64,000 nucleotides of DNA from Acetobacterium woodii (GTDB taxonomy: Bacteria > Bacillota > Clostridia > Eubacteriales > Eubacteriaceae), in contig JACQZP010000030.1 in assembly GCA_016213825.1 (NCBI GenBank), forward strand, positions 62,001 to 126,000. Direction: 5' to 3'. The translations under genes were made by a program, and so were the position numbers. Positions within the stretch are counted from its first letter, which is position 1, and every line of letters begins with the position of its first letter. Positions 24,213-33,066 of the stretch are shown piece after piece. The notes under the pieces are model-generated. The model was not told where the DNA came from, made no database searches, and saw nothing but the letters and a program-made list of their open reading frames with translations.

Positions 24213-25161
24213 TTTCGGCGATAATATTTCCCATTTCGGAAATCTCATAGCCTTCGATTCCTTCAAACTCCAGCCGGAATTCTTCCGAGCGGAGAATTTC
24301 AAGAATCGCCTGAACCGGTGCAGAAGCAAAGTCTTCCTTTTTAATAACTAATTCATAGCGTTCTTTTTGAAGCGGAATAAAATCAATCCCTTTAACCTGA
24401 TTGGCCACTTTTTCCTGGCCCACTCCAACATCAGCGCCGCCTCGGCCGACGGTGCTGGCAACGGCAAAATGGGACTGGCTCTCCCGATGATAACCGGCAA
24501 TGGAATTGCCATCGATGCCCAGTAAGCGCAGGTGTTCATCCAGGAGGATCCGGGATCCGGAGCCTTTTTCCCGGTTGATGATGGTAAGACCGGGTTGGGC
24601 TAAATCGGCGATGGTGTGGATGTTTTTAGGATTACCCTTAGCCACGTAAAAACCCTGAATCCGGCAGGTTAGATGAATGATTACAGTTGGAATGCCCGGG
24701 AGCAGACGTCGGACAAAGGGGATGTTATAGGCTCCAGTGTCGCCATCCCAAAGATGAGCGGTGGCAACCTGAACATGACCCTGATATAAGGCTACCAAAC
24801 TGTTGTAACTGCCAATGTACGAGCGCAGGGTACGCGTTCCCGGAGCCTGTTTTTCAATATGACTGGACAAAACATCCAGCATTAAATCCTGACCACAGAT
24901 AATAAAATCACTCCCTGAGAGTATAGAATTTGGTGTAGATTGAGGCTGGGGAGCAGGCTGAATTAATTCGCCAGACAGGGGTTTTTGAATACATTTGGAA
25001 CGGGCGATGTATTCTTCCACATCACTGAGCGTAAAGCGAACCTTTCGGCCCACCTTATAGGAATTCAATTCGCCCCGTTTAATCAGCTCATAAACCGTGT
25101 TTTTGGCGATCTTCAATATATCTGCAACATCTTGAGCAGTTAAAGCGGTATTATTTTCCAT
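24208..25161 (-). CDS. Excisionase-type HTH regulator fused to a periplasmic-binding-protein-like domain
   Basis: 317 residues. The N-terminal excisionase/MerR-like helix-turn-helix spans residues 5-54 (LTAQDVADILKIAKNTVYEL, GRKVRFTLSDVEEYI). After a Pro/Gln linker (about 60-85) comes a domain resembling substrate-binding proteins of the molybdate/tungstate type (PBP_like): FIICGQDLMLDVL, GSYNSLVALYQGHV, REKGSGSRILLDEHL, GGADVGVGQEKVA. It should be a cytoplasmic sensor that binds a small anion or molybdenum cofactor-related ligand. It faces dxs and lies downstream of a second HTH regulator and close to modABC, so control of molybdate uptake is the natural inference. Start ATG 25161, with TGGAGA upstream. 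Confidence 0.82.
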   Translation of the reverse strand: MENNTALTAQDVADILKIAKNTVYELIKRGELNSYKVGRKVRFTLSDVEEYIARSKCIQKPLSGELIQPAPQPQSTPNSILSGSDFIICGQDLMLDVLSSHIEKQAPGTRTLRSYIGSYNSLVALYQGHVQVATAHLWDGDTGAYNIPFVRRLLPGIPTVIIHLTCRIQGFYVAKGNPKNIHTIADLAQPGLTIINREKGSGSRILLDEHLRLLGIDGNSIAGYHRESQSHFAVASTVGRGGADVGVGQEKVANQVKGIDFIPLQKERYELVIKKEDFASAPVQAILEILRSEEFRLEFEGIEGYEISEMGNIIAEI

Positions 25162-25194
25162 AATTATCTCCAGTATTTAATTATTATTAAAACA

Positions 25195-25223
25195 ATTATA
25201 ACACGTTTCATCACGTTTGACAA
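25195..25223 (-). promoter_or_regulatory. Promoter of the PBP-HTH regulator
   Basis: On the minus strand TTGTCA (25223-25218), 17-bp spacer, TATAAT (25200-25195). The spacer contains a direct repeat, AACGTG-ATGA-AACGTG, a candidate operator. Confidence 0.7.
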
Positions 25224-25283
25224 TTTTAAATACTAATATTTATTGACAAACAGGATAAAAGTAATTATAATAAATGAAAAAGA

Positions 25284-25330
25284 AACTAAAAAACCCGTTA
25301 CGTAACGCTTCGAAACGTTATGTAACGGGT
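25284..25330 (-). terminator. Terminator of the TOBE-domain regulator
   Basis: On the minus strand, stem ACCCGTTACATAACG / CGTTACGTAACGGGT (one mismatch), followed by TTTTTTAG. Each arm is itself nearly palindromic (CGTTACGTAACG). Confidence 0.75.
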
Positions 25331-25366
25331 CAAGATGGGAAGTCGAGTTTATGATTTCCTTAGATT

Positions 25367-25888
25367 CTATTTATAAACATTAATGGACATGGTTTTAAAA
25401 ACAGCATAAAGATCGCAACCTTTGCTGATGTTCATATTTTCCAAGGATTTCTTGGTAATAAGGGACATAATGGGGATGCCAATGTCTAAAATGACCTTAA
25501 CGCCATCGTCATTTGAGACGAGATCGGCAACGGTACCCTTAAAGATATTTCGGGCGCTACTGGTAAAGGGTTCAAGACTGAGGATGATATCCTCAGGCCG
25601 AATCGAGAGTTTTACTTCTCCGGTCAAGTCGGTGTGAACATGAATTTTGACATCGTTAACCTGGACAAATTGTTCATCATTTTCTAACAAAACAATGCCT
25701 TGATACTGATTGGCAGAGCCCTTAGATTTTAATAAATAGGTTTCAAACTGAGATTGGGAAATACGTAGATGTTTACCAAGTCGATGGGCATCAAGATCCC
25801 CTCGTTTGATCATTTCATAAACGGTGTTTTTGGTTATTTTAAGTTTTTGGCTAATTTCTTCAGGGGTATATAAAAGTTCGTCATTCAT
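25367..25888 (-). CDS. Excisionase-type HTH regulator with TOBE (molybdate-binding) domain
   Basis: 173 residues. The N-terminal helix-turn-helix (residues 6-52: YTPEEISQKLKITKNTVYEM, GKHLRISQSQFETYLLK) is close to that of the neighbouring regulator. The C-terminal part has an IRPEDIILS segment like the end of ModC ATPases and then a Mop/TOBE domain (FKGTVADLVSNDDGVKVILD, MSLITKKSLENMNISKG), which binds molybdate or tungstate in ModE and ModC. This is a ModE substitute with a different DNA-binding domain. The start is the ATG at 25888 behind AGGAGG. Divergent from modA; the operator-like inverted repeats at 25906-25985 lie over its own promoter. Confidence 0.82.
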   Translation of the reverse strand: MNDELLYTPEEISQKLKITKNTVYEMIKRGDLDAHRLGKHLRISQSQFETYLLKSKGSANQYQGIVLLENDEQFVQVNDVKIHVHTDLTGEVKLSIRPEDIILSLEPFTSSARNIFKGTVADLVSNDDGVKVILDIGIPIMSLITKKSLENMNISKGCDLYAVFKTMSINVYK

Positions 25889-25905
25889 TATGATTGCCTC
25901 CTTTT

Positions 25906-25985
25906 GATTCTTGTTTCTATTATATACAAGAATCACTGAATATCAAAGAAATAAAACAGGGTTTTCTATTATATTCAGTGATTCT
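25906..25985. promoter_or_regulatory. Nested inverted repeats over the TOBE regulator promoter
   Basis: AGAATCACTGAATAT at 25929-25943 has an exact inverted copy at 25971-25985, and GATTCTTGT at 25906-25914 pairs with ACAAGAATC at 25926-25934. The minus-strand promoter TTGATA (25946-25941), 16-bp spacer, TATAAT (25924-25919) lies within this region, so binding here should control the regulator itself. Confidence 0.7.
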
Positions 25986-26031
25986 GCTTAAATGAATCGA
26001 GGAAATGTACAAAATTAAAACATTTCATCAA

Positions 26032-26060
26032 TTGACTTTGGTACTTATGTTTTGTATAAT
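26032..26060 (+). promoter_or_regulatory. Promoter of modABC
   Basis: TTGACT at 26032-26037, 17-bp spacer, TATAAT at 26055-26060; start codon 56 nt downstream. The AACGCAAC / AAAACATAAC stretch after the -10 box could be an operator but has no clear symmetry. Confidence 0.8.
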
Positions 26061-26115
26061 GAAAAACAGTTAAACGCAACAAAACATAACTAAAAAAAGT
26101 AAAAGGAGAAAAGAA

Positions 26116-26910
26116 ATGAAATTGTTTAAAAGAGGAATTGTATTGGTGGCATTGTTGTCAATGGTCTTTGCCCTGGCCGGTTGTCAGTCAACCGCTAAAG
26201 AAGAGACCAAGTCGGAACCGGTAGCATTAACTATTTCAGCGGCAGCAAGTTTGAAAGATGCGATGGCAGAAATTCAGACCTTGTATTTAAAAGAGGAGCC
26301 AAATACTACCTTAACCCTTAACTTTGGTTCATCGGGATCACTGGCTCAGCAAATTCAGCAAGGTGCAGCAGTTGATGTATTTATGTCAGCGTCAATCAAA
26401 GATATGACAACATTAAAAGATGCGTCGTTATTAAATGATGATACAATAAAAAACATCCTTGGAAATGAAGTGGTTTTGGTAGTGCCTAAAGATTCAACTG
26501 CTACCATTAATGATTTTGCCCAGGTCGTAGATCCGGCCATCGCTAATATTGGGATCGGTGAACCAACAACGGTGCCTGCCGGTCAATATGCGGTAGACGT
26601 TTTTACTTATTATAATGTGATGGATCAAATTGCAGCTAAGCTTGTTTATGGTAAAGATGTAAAAGAAGTGCTAAGCTGGGTAGAAACTGGCAATGTTAGT
26701 GCTGGTGTAGTATACTCAACTGATGCAAAAGCTTCAACCGGTGTAAAAGTTGTGGCTACTGCCCCAGCGGCTTCACATAAACCGATTGTTTACCCAGCCG
26801 CTGTCATTAAAGCAAGTACCAATCAGGATCCGGCAAAGGCGTTTGTGGACTTCTTAAGCAGTGATGCAGCCAAGGCGGTCTTTGTTAAATACGGATTTAC
26901 TACCCTATAA
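26116..26910 (+). CDS. modA: Molybdate ABC transporter substrate-binding lipoprotein
   Basis: 264 residues. A lipoprotein signal peptide ends in LAGC (Cys at residue 23), so the protein is anchored on the outer face of the membrane. The mature part has the ModA fold: LTISAAASLKDAMAEI, FGSSGSLAQQIQQGA, GEPTTVPAGQYA, AGVVYSTDA. It binds molybdate (or tungstate) and delivers it to ModBC. First gene of modABC, behind a near-consensus promoter and AGGAG. A short remnant of the intergenic repeat family lies between it and modB. Confidence 0.92.
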   Translation: MKLFKRGIVLVALLSMVFALAGCQSTAKEETKSEPVALTISAAASLKDAMAEIQTLYLKEEPNTTLTLNFGSSGSLAQQIQQGAAVDVFMSASIKDMTTLKDASLLNDDTIKNILGNEVVLVVPKDSTATINDFAQVVDPAIANIGIGEPTTVPAGQYAVDVFTYYNVMDQIAAKLVYGKDVKEVLSWVETGNVSAGVVYSTDAKASTGVKVVATAPAASHKPIVYPAAVIKASTNQDPAKAFVDFLSSDAAKAVFVKYGFTTL

Positions 26911-26950
26911 AAATGAGTAACGATTCAAATAAATAATAAATAAGTGATTG

Positions 26951-27014
26951 AGAAACTGGGCCCAAAGCTCACGGCACTTTCGCAATTACCTAAAAACAAT
27001 AAAAGAAGGGAGTG
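26951..27014 (+). repeat. Palindromic intergenic repeat, copy D (truncated)
   Basis: Matches only the right end of copy A: CCCAAAGCTCACGGCA, TTTCGC-ATTACCTA and the terminal AAAGAAGGGAGTG. The last part overlaps the modB ribosome binding site and proposed GTG start. Located inside the modABC operon. Confidence 0.7.
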
Positions 27015-27704
27015 ATTATTATCAATTTTGACTTTTCACCAGCATGGATTTCTATCAAAGTTACACTAATTGCGACAGTCATCAATTTTTTTCTGGGATT
27101 ATCCATCGCCTGGTTGCTGACCAACTATAAAGGAAAATGGAAAGGCTTAATTGATGGTATACTAACACTCCCTCTGGTTTTACCGCCAACGGTAGTCGGC
27201 TTTGGAATATTATTATTGGTTGGCAAAAATGGTCCGATTGGAAATTTTCTGGAGATCTTCGGAGTAAATATTATTTTTTCCTGGTATGCGGCTGTTCTGG
27301 CTGCAATTGTTGTGGCGTTTCCATTGATGTATAAAACTTCCATGGGCGCGTTTGAACAAGTTGACCCCAACGTTCTAAGTGCCGCCAGAACCCTGGGAGC
27401 TTCTGAATGGAAGGTCTTTTGGCGAGTCGCGGTACCTGTTGCGAGGCCGGGAATTGCGGCCGCAACGGCTTTAACCTTTGCCAGAAGTCTGGGAGAATTT
27501 GGCGCGACCCTGATGGTTGCCGGGAGTATCCCGGGAAAAACTGAAACCATCCCCATTGCCATCTATTTTGCCACCTCGGGTGGAGAAATGCAGGTTGCCC
27601 TGATCTGGGTGCTGATTATTTTTGTCATCTCATTATCGGTGTTAGTGATTAACAACTATTGGGAAAGCTATAAAAAGAAAGAACGGCAGGGGTTTGGAGG
27701 ATGA
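27012..27704 (+). CDS. modB: Molybdate ABC transporter permease
   Basis: 230-residue membrane protein with five to six hydrophobic segments and the permease loop EAA motif (ARTLGASEWKVFWRVAVP). It forms the channel for molybdate with ModC. The listed start is GTG 27012, but this GTG is part of the repeat-derived stretch that also supplies GGGAG, so the two overlap; initiation at an ATT or ATC codon at 27018-27023, better spaced from GGGAG, is possible and would remove two or three residues. The stop lies just ahead of the modC start. Confidence 0.88.
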   Translation: MIIINFDFSPAWISIKVTLIATVINFFLGLSIAWLLTNYKGKWKGLIDGILTLPLVLPPTVVGFGILLLVGKNGPIGNFLEIFGVNIIFSWYAAVLAAIVVAFPLMYKTSMGAFEQVDPNVLSAARTLGASEWKVFWRVAVPVARPGIAAATALTFARSLGEFGATLMVAGSIPGKTETIPIAIYFATSGGEMQVALIWVLIIFVISLSVLVINNYWESYKKKERQGFGG

Positions 27705-27708
27705 TCAG

Positions 27709-28782
27709 ATGGAATTTTTTGTTGATGTAAAAAAGAAGTTTAACGGCTTTCAGCTGGATGTGAAGCTTCAATCGCAAGAAGAAATCATTGGTATACTGGG
27801 AGCTTCCGGTTCAGGAAAAAGTATGTTACTGCGATGCATCGCCGGATTGGTGAAGCCGGATGAAGGAAAAATTATCATCAATGGCAAAACATTTTTCGAT
27901 TCAGAGAAAAAAATCAATCTTTCCATGAGGGACAGAAAGGTCGGATTCCTTTTTCAGAACTATGCCCTTTTCCCCAATATGACCATTGAAGAAAATATTG
28001 CTTTTGGGCTCGACAAGCTGCCTAAACTTGAGAAAAAGAATCGTGTCACGGTTCTTCTGGAAAAATACCATCTGGGTGATATTGGCAAACGCTATCCCAC
28101 CCAAATATCCGGAGGACAGCAGCAACGGGTGGCACTGGCCAGGGCGGTGGCGGTTGAACCAGATATTTTATTATTGGATGAACCATTTTCGGCATTGGAT
28201 GTGCATCTCCGCAATCATATGATGAAAGAAATGTCAGAATCACTAAAAGAATATCAGGGTTTGACCCTTTTTGTAACCCATAATCGTGAGGAAGCCTATC
28301 GCTTATCTGATTATATTGCCGTTTTCAATACCGGAAAGCTTGAAGTTTTCGGACAGAAAGATGCCATTTTTAAATGGCCGGCATCGTTGGAAACTGCCAA
28401 AATAACTGGTTGTAAAAACATCGTCAAAGCCACGCGGATTTCTGATAATCAATTGGCTGTAGCGGAGTGGGGGATAACCCTGCGAACTGAAATGAAGATC
28501 GAACACAATACCGGATTCATGGGAGTTCGAGCGAATCAGGTCAAACTCATCGATGAGCGGGATTGCCAAGACGAGAACTGTTTCAAGGTCTGGATTGCCG
28601 ATGAAAGCGACGGTCCATTCCGGACGTCGCTGTATTTAAAAATAGGATCTAAACCCAAAAGTCTGGATGATTTCCACATTCAATGTGAGATCAGCCGAGA
28701 AGAACGGAATCATTTATATGACCTCTCGGAACCATTTGTCATTTATATCAATCCGAACTATGTTTTCTTTGTGAATCAATAA
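27709..28782 (+). CDS. modC: Molybdate ABC transporter ATP-binding protein
   Basis: 357 residues. Walker A GASGSGKS (about residues 32-39), Q-loop FLFQNYALFP, signature ISGGQQQR, Walker B ILLLDEPFSALD, and switch His in FVTHNREEA. The C-terminal extension (about 235-357) corresponds to the TOBE regulatory region, with MGVRANQVKLI. It powers ModAB. The ATG at 27709 is 8 nt from GGAGG at 27696-27700; a TTG further up overlaps modB. Last gene of modABC, followed by a terminator. Confidence 0.9.
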   Translation: MEFFVDVKKKFNGFQLDVKLQSQEEIIGILGASGSGKSMLLRCIAGLVKPDEGKIIINGKTFFDSEKKINLSMRDRKVGFLFQNYALFPNMTIEENIAFGLDKLPKLEKKNRVTVLLEKYHLGDIGKRYPTQISGGQQQRVALARAVAVEPDILLLDEPFSALDVHLRNHMMKEMSESLKEYQGLTLFVTHNREEAYRLSDYIAVFNTGKLEVFGQKDAIFKWPASLETAKITGCKNIVKATRISDNQLAVAEWGITLRTEMKIEHNTGFMGVRANQVKLIDERDCQDENCFKVWIADESDGPFRTSLYLKIGSKPKSLDDFHIQCEISREERNHLYDLSEPFVIYINPNYVFFVNQ

Positions 28783-28807
28783 TTTAAGCCACCATACGGT
28801 CTCATAA

Positions 28808-28850
28808 TTAAAAACAGGAAATCAGCAAAGGCGCTGGTTTCCTGTTTTTG
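28808..28850 (+). terminator. Terminator of modABC
   Basis: AAAAACAGGAAATCAGC pairs with GCTGGTTTCCTGTTTTT (one G-T pair), with T's at the end. Confidence 0.85.
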
Positions 28851-28921
28851 ATTGGTTTAAGATGCTAATGGGTATATAGATAAAAAGTGATGTTCACAAG
28901 ATATCTGAAAGGCGGGTAAAA

Positions 28922-29890
28922 ATGGAAATGATGATGGAAAAGCTGTCGCGGCTATTGATGGAAAATCAGGGTCGCTATCAGAAGGGGGTGCTGCTCCCCG
29001 AAATACCACCGATAAAATCGGTTAAAATTGTTAGCGATCAACCAAGCCTGAATCTAAAATCAAAAAAAAAGGTGGTCGCTTCGGTTGATATCATTCTGAA
29101 AAATGGTTTTAATGAAATCATTAATGCTTTCGATTATTTTTTTGAAAATCCCGATGATCCGGAAGGTGTTCATCAGGTTCGGGTGCGGATCAGAAAATAT
29201 CGGGCAGTACTGGCTTTTTTTATGCCGATATTCGAAGCCGAAAAATACCGAATACAACAGGAAACCTTGCGAAATTTGGGGCTTTTATTTGGTGACGTGC
29301 GGCAGTTAGATGTGCTTTTAGAAGAAATTACTGTTATCGAAGGGGACAGTGTTCTGCCCATTTGTGAGTTCACCGAAATTAAACACTATTTAGTGGGAAA
29401 ACGAGAAACAGCATTCAAAAATCTAATGGATAACTTGCAGACCAATCAGTTTGCCCTGGATTTATTGGACATTTTGGTTTGGAAGCTAAATCAGCCCTGG
29501 TTGGAGGGCTCCCCAGATCTTAATATTTCGATAAAAACCTACACCAAAAATCATATTGACATTTGGTTGAAAAAAATAAAAAAAAGCATGAGAAATCTCG
29601 ATGTAAAGCAGCAGCACGAGGTACATAAGGTACGGATAAAAAGCAAAAAACTCCGCTATGTGATTGATCAATTATCAGCGATTCTTGATAAGAAGACCCG
29701 AAAATCGATGGATCAATTTGAGAAGATTCAGGATGATTTGGGCTATTTTCACGATGTTTTTGCCAATAAACAAATGCTTGATCAATTCATTTCAGCCAGC
29801 GAAAATTGTCAACTCTACTATCAGGCTGGAATCATCATCGGTTGGCAGATGATGACGGGGAATCAAAAAATCAGGAAATATCTCAAATAA
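28922..29890 (+). CDS. CHAD domain protein
   Basis: 322 residues, mostly helical, with the conserved basic CHAD helices: VHQVRVRIRKYRAVLAFF near residues 82-99 and HEVHKVRIKSKKLRYVID near 232-249. CHAD domains bind inorganic polyphosphate and often occur beside polyphosphate or phosphate genes; this copy has no CYTH domain and no such neighbour, lying between modC and nadA. No signal peptide or membrane segment. It has its own GGCGGG ribosome site and is flanked by a terminator upstream and the nadA promoter downstream, so it is probably a single-gene unit. Confidence 0.83.
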   Translation: MEMMMEKLSRLLMENQGRYQKGVLLPEIPPIKSVKIVSDQPSLNLKSKKKVVASVDIILKNGFNEIINAFDYFFENPDDPEGVHQVRVRIRKYRAVLAFFMPIFEAEKYRIQQETLRNLGLLFGDVRQLDVLLEEITVIEGDSVLPICEFTEIKHYLVGKRETAFKNLMDNLQTNQFALDLLDILVWKLNQPWLEGSPDLNISIKTYTKNHIDIWLKKIKKSMRNLDVKQQHEVHKVRIKSKKLRYVIDQLSAILDKKTRKSMDQFEKIQDDLGYFHDVFANKQMLDQFISASENCQLYYQAGIIIGWQMMTGNQKIRKYLK

Positions 29891-29918
29891 CTTTACACTC
29901 AGCTTGTCAGCTGTAAAG
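29891..29918. promoter_or_regulatory. Probable NiaR operator before nadABC
   Basis: Dyad CTTTACA...TGTAAAG with an inner CAGCT / AGCTG pair, overlapping the -35 box of the nadA promoter. A niaR gene lies at the end of the same cluster. The assignment rests on position and symmetry, not on a matched consensus. Confidence 0.55.
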
Positions 29919-29932
29919 ATAAGTGCTATACT
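29904..29932 (+). promoter_or_regulatory. Promoter of nadABC
   Basis: TTGTCA at 29904-29909, 17-bp spacer, TATACT at 29927-29932; start codon 43 nt downstream. Confidence 0.7.
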
Positions 29933-29974
29933 TTTAAGCAAGAAAACCCCTGGTTAAAAGTAGGAGGCAAAAAG

Positions 29975-30883
29975 TTGAAAGAGATCTTGTCAAAAATAGA
30001 ATTGCTGAAAAAAGAAAAGGATGCGGTGATCCTCGCCCATTATTATGTGAATGATGAAATTCAGGAAATCGCAGATTACGTGGGCGATTCCTATTACTTG
30101 AGTAAAATTGCCGTTGAGGTGCCCCAAAAGGTGATTGTCTTTTGCGGGGTTACCTTTATGGGCGAAAGTGCGAAAATTCTCAGCCCGGAAAAAATGGTGA
30201 TTATGCCTGAGGCCAATGCCGATTGCCCCATGGCCCATATGGCTTCTATTGAAAAAATTAAAGAAGTTCGGGAGAAATACGATGATTTGGCGGTGGTGTG
30301 CTATATCAATTCAACTGCCGAGATAAAAAAATATGTGGATGTCTGTGTGACCTCCTCCAATGCCTTAAAAATTGTCAAGGCACTGCCCCAGCAGAATATT
30401 TATTTTGTGCCAGATGAAAACCTGGGCCGATACATTGCCAGTAAAGTTCCTGAAAAGAATTTTATCTTTAATAATGGCTATTGTCATGTTCATGATGAAA
30501 TCATGATCGATGAGGTCGAAGACGCCAAAGCGGCGCATCCCGAGGCTAAAGTATTAGTTCATCCCGAATGTACCATGCCGATTATTGAGGCTGCCGATTA
30601 TGTCGGCAGTACTTCGGGGATTATCGATTATGCCACCACCAGCGATGCCGAAGCGTTTATAATTTGCACCGAAATTGGTATCTTATATCAGCTCAAGAAA
30701 AATAATCCCGATAAAAAATTCTATCTCGTCAATAAAAACCAGATCTGTCCCAATATGAAAAAAATCTCCTTACCTAAGGTGGCTTATGCCCTGGAAAATG
30801 AAATCAATCAGGTGGAAGTCGACGACGAAACCCGGACAAAAGCTGTTTTGGCTCTGGGAAAAATGCTGGAGCTGTCAAAATGA
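29975..30883 (+). CDS. nadA: Quinolinate synthase
   Basis: 302-residue cytoplasmic [4Fe-4S] enzyme that condenses iminoaspartate with dihydroxyacetone phosphate to quinolinate in NAD synthesis. The three cluster ligands are seen at Cys84 (NADCPMA), Cys170 (NGYCHVH) and Cys258 (NQICPNM), spaced as in the family. Starts with TTG at 29975, 7 nt after AGGAGG. First of nadA-nadB-nadC; nadB begins 30 nt after its stop. Confidence 0.93.
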   Translation: MKEILSKIELLKKEKDAVILAHYYVNDEIQEIADYVGDSYYLSKIAVEVPQKVIVFCGVTFMGESAKILSPEKMVIMPEANADCPMAHMASIEKIKEVREKYDDLAVVCYINSTAEIKKYVDVCVTSSNALKIVKALPQQNIYFVPDENLGRYIASKVPEKNFIFNNGYCHVHDEIMIDEVEDAKAAHPEAKVLVHPECTMPIIEAADYVGSTSGIIDYATTSDAEAFIICTEIGILYQLKKNNPDKKFYLVNKNQICPNMKKISLPKVAYALENEINQVEVDDETRTKAVLALGKMLELSK

Positions 30884-30913
30884 CGGAGCTTTTAAAATGA
30901 TGGAGATGCAAAA

Positions 30914-32218
30914 ATGAACGGGAAAACAGATATTATTGTTGTGGGAACCGGCGCATCTGGCTTGTTTTATGCCCTTAATGTCCCGGTCGATAAGCAGATA
31001 CTAATGATTACCAAAACGACCGTGGATGAAAGTGATTCCTACCTGGCCCAGGGAGGGATCTGCGTGTTGAGGGACGAGGATGACTATGACAGTTTCTTCG
31101 AAGATACCTTAAAAGCCGGACATTATGAAAATGATCGCGCTTCAGTGGATGTGATGATCCGAACTTCCCCGGAAATCATTTCAGACCTCATTTCGTTGGG
31201 CGTGGAATTTGAAAAGAACAATGGCGAGCTGGCCTATACCAAAGAAGGGGCGCATTCAAAGGCCCGGATTTTATACCATGAAGATTTAACCGGCAAAGAA
31301 ATCACTAGCAAACTGTTAGCTCAGGTGAAAAAACGAAATAATATTACCATCATCGAAAATATGGCAATGGTGGACCTGATCTGCCAAAACAATACCTGCA
31401 ATGGGGTGGTTGCCAGTGACACGGCTGGTAAAATCCATTTATTCGAGGCCGACTATGTGGTTTTGGCAACTGGCGGATTAGGGGGGCTGTTTCATAGTTC
31501 CACTAATTTACAGCATCTCACCGGTGATGCTATCGCCATTGCTTTGAAGCGACAAATTGAATTGGAAAACATCAGCTACATTCAAATCCATCCCACCACC
31601 CTTTATTCACAAAAACCGGGCCGTCGTTTTTTAATTTCCGAATCGGTTCGGGGAGAAGGGGCGGTGCTGTATAATCGTAAGATGCAACGTTTCGTGGATG
31701 AACTGTTACCCCGAGATCTGCTCACCAAGGCTATCCACGAACAGATGGAACAGGACCAGAGTGATTTTGTCTGGCTGTCGATGCAGGATATGGGCAGCGA
31801 TATTATCAAAAACCGTTTTCCCAATATTTATCAGCATTGTTTGGAAGAAGGCTACGATATTACCCGAGAATGTATCCCGGTGACCCCGGCGCAGCATTAT
31901 TTTATGGGCGGAATTCGGGTGGATTTAAAAAGCCGAACCTCCATGAATCATTTGTATGCCATTGGTGAAATCAGCTGCAATCGCGTTCACGGTGCCAATC
32001 GGTTAGCCAGCAATTCCCTGTTGGAAAGCCTGGTCTTTGCAAAAAGAGCTGCCAATGATACAATAAATAAATATGAAATTTCAAAAGACTATCAACTGAA
32101 CATTAATGTGGATGACTATCAGGATCTGGAGCAATTAAAAGCGGATTATAAAACAATCATCCTGGACGAAATCGAAAGGAGCAAGGTCATTGAACGAATC
32201 GATAACAAAAAAGCTTAA
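30914..32218 (+). CDS. nadB: L-aspartate oxidase
   Basis: 434-residue FAD enzyme giving iminoaspartate for NadA. FAD motif IIVVGTGASGLFYAL at the N-terminus, DSYLAQGGI, the catalytic region IQIHPTTLY, RGEGAVLYN, and HGANRLASNSLLE near the end. It is shorter than the roughly 540-residue enterobacterial enzyme because the C-terminal helical domain is cut down, as is usual in clostridial forms. It overlaps nadC by 29 nt, indicating coupled translation. In an anaerobe the electron acceptor is probably fumarate or another carrier rather than O2. Confidence 0.92.
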   Translation: MNGKTDIIVVGTGASGLFYALNVPVDKQILMITKTTVDESDSYLAQGGICVLRDEDDYDSFFEDTLKAGHYENDRASVDVMIRTSPEIISDLISLGVEFEKNNGELAYTKEGAHSKARILYHEDLTGKEITSKLLAQVKKRNNITIIENMAMVDLICQNNTCNGVVASDTAGKIHLFEADYVVLATGGLGGLFHSSTNLQHLTGDAIAIALKRQIELENISYIQIHPTTLYSQKPGRRFLISESVRGEGAVLYNRKMQRFVDELLPRDLLTKAIHEQMEQDQSDFVWLSMQDMGSDIIKNRFPNIYQHCLEEGYDITRECIPVTPAQHYFMGGIRVDLKSRTSMNHLYAIGEISCNRVHGANRLASNSLLESLVFAKRAANDTINKYEISKDYQLNINVDDYQDLEQLKADYKTIILDEIERSKVIERIDNKKA

Positions 32219-33044
32219 CATGGATCCACTGATATTGCTGGCGCTTAAAGAAGATGTTACCAGTGAAGACATTACCACCAACGCCGTTGTCAAGGAAGGC
32301 TCACGAGGACAGGTGGACCTGATTTCCAAAGAAGCTGGCATCATTGCCGGCTTGACGGTTTATCAACGGGTTTTCGAACTGCTGGATGAAACTGCCAGCG
32401 TGGAAAAATATGTCAATGACGGCGATAGTGTCAAACCCGGAGATCTCCTAGCAGTGGTCGATGCCGATGCTAGAACCTTGCTGACCGGGGAACGAACGGC
32501 GCTAAACTATCTGCAACGAATGAGCGGCATTGCCACCCACACCCAAAAAGTCGCAAAACACCTGATCGGCACCAAAACAAAATTACTGGATACCCGGAAA
32601 ACAACCCCCAATATGCGCATCTTTGAGAAATATGCGGTCACTGTTGGTGGCGGCTATAATCACCGCTATAATTTGTCAGATGGAATTTTAATCAAAGACA
32701 ATCACATCAATGCCGCTGGCGGGGTTAAAGAAGCTATTGCAGCGGCTAAAGCATATGCCCCCTTTGTCCGGAAAATTGAAGTGGAAGTGGAAAATCTGGG
32801 GATGTTAAAAGAAGCCCTGGAAGCTGGTGCCGACATCATCATGCTGGATAACATGAATACCAACACCATGAAAGAAGCCATTAATATCATCGCTGGCCGA
32901 GCGGTAACCGAGTGTTCCGGGAATGTAACCGAAGCACGCTTAAAAGAATTGGCCGGTATTGGCGTGGATTTTATTTCTTGCGGAGCCCTGACCCACTCAT
33001 CGCCAATTCTTGACTTGTCGATGAAAAATCTGCGGATTTTATAG
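32190..33044 (+). CDS. nadC: Nicotinate-nucleotide pyrophosphorylase (carboxylating)
   Basis: 284 residues. Converts quinolinate and PRPP to nicotinate mononucleotide. Signature stretches: LTGERTALNYLQRMSGIATH, LDTRKTTPNMRIFEKYAV, GGGYNHRYNLSDGILIKDNH and DIIMLDNM. Starts with TTG at 32190 (GAAAGGAG upstream) inside the nadB 3' end. The completed nadABC set gives de novo NAD synthesis from aspartate. A full copy of the intergenic repeat follows before niaR. Confidence 0.93.
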   Translation: MNESITKKLNMDPLILLALKEDVTSEDITTNAVVKEGSRGQVDLISKEAGIIAGLTVYQRVFELLDETASVEKYVNDGDSVKPGDLLAVVDADARTLLTGERTALNYLQRMSGIATHTQKVAKHLIGTKTKLLDTRKTTPNMRIFEKYAVTVGGGYNHRYNLSDGILIKDNHINAAGGVKEAIAAAKAYAPFVRKIEVEVENLGMLKEALEAGADIIMLDNMNTNTMKEAINIIAGRAVTECSGNVTEARLKELAGIGVDFISCGALTHSSPILDLSMKNLRIL

Positions 33045-33066
33045 CATTCGTTGACTATTAATAGTT

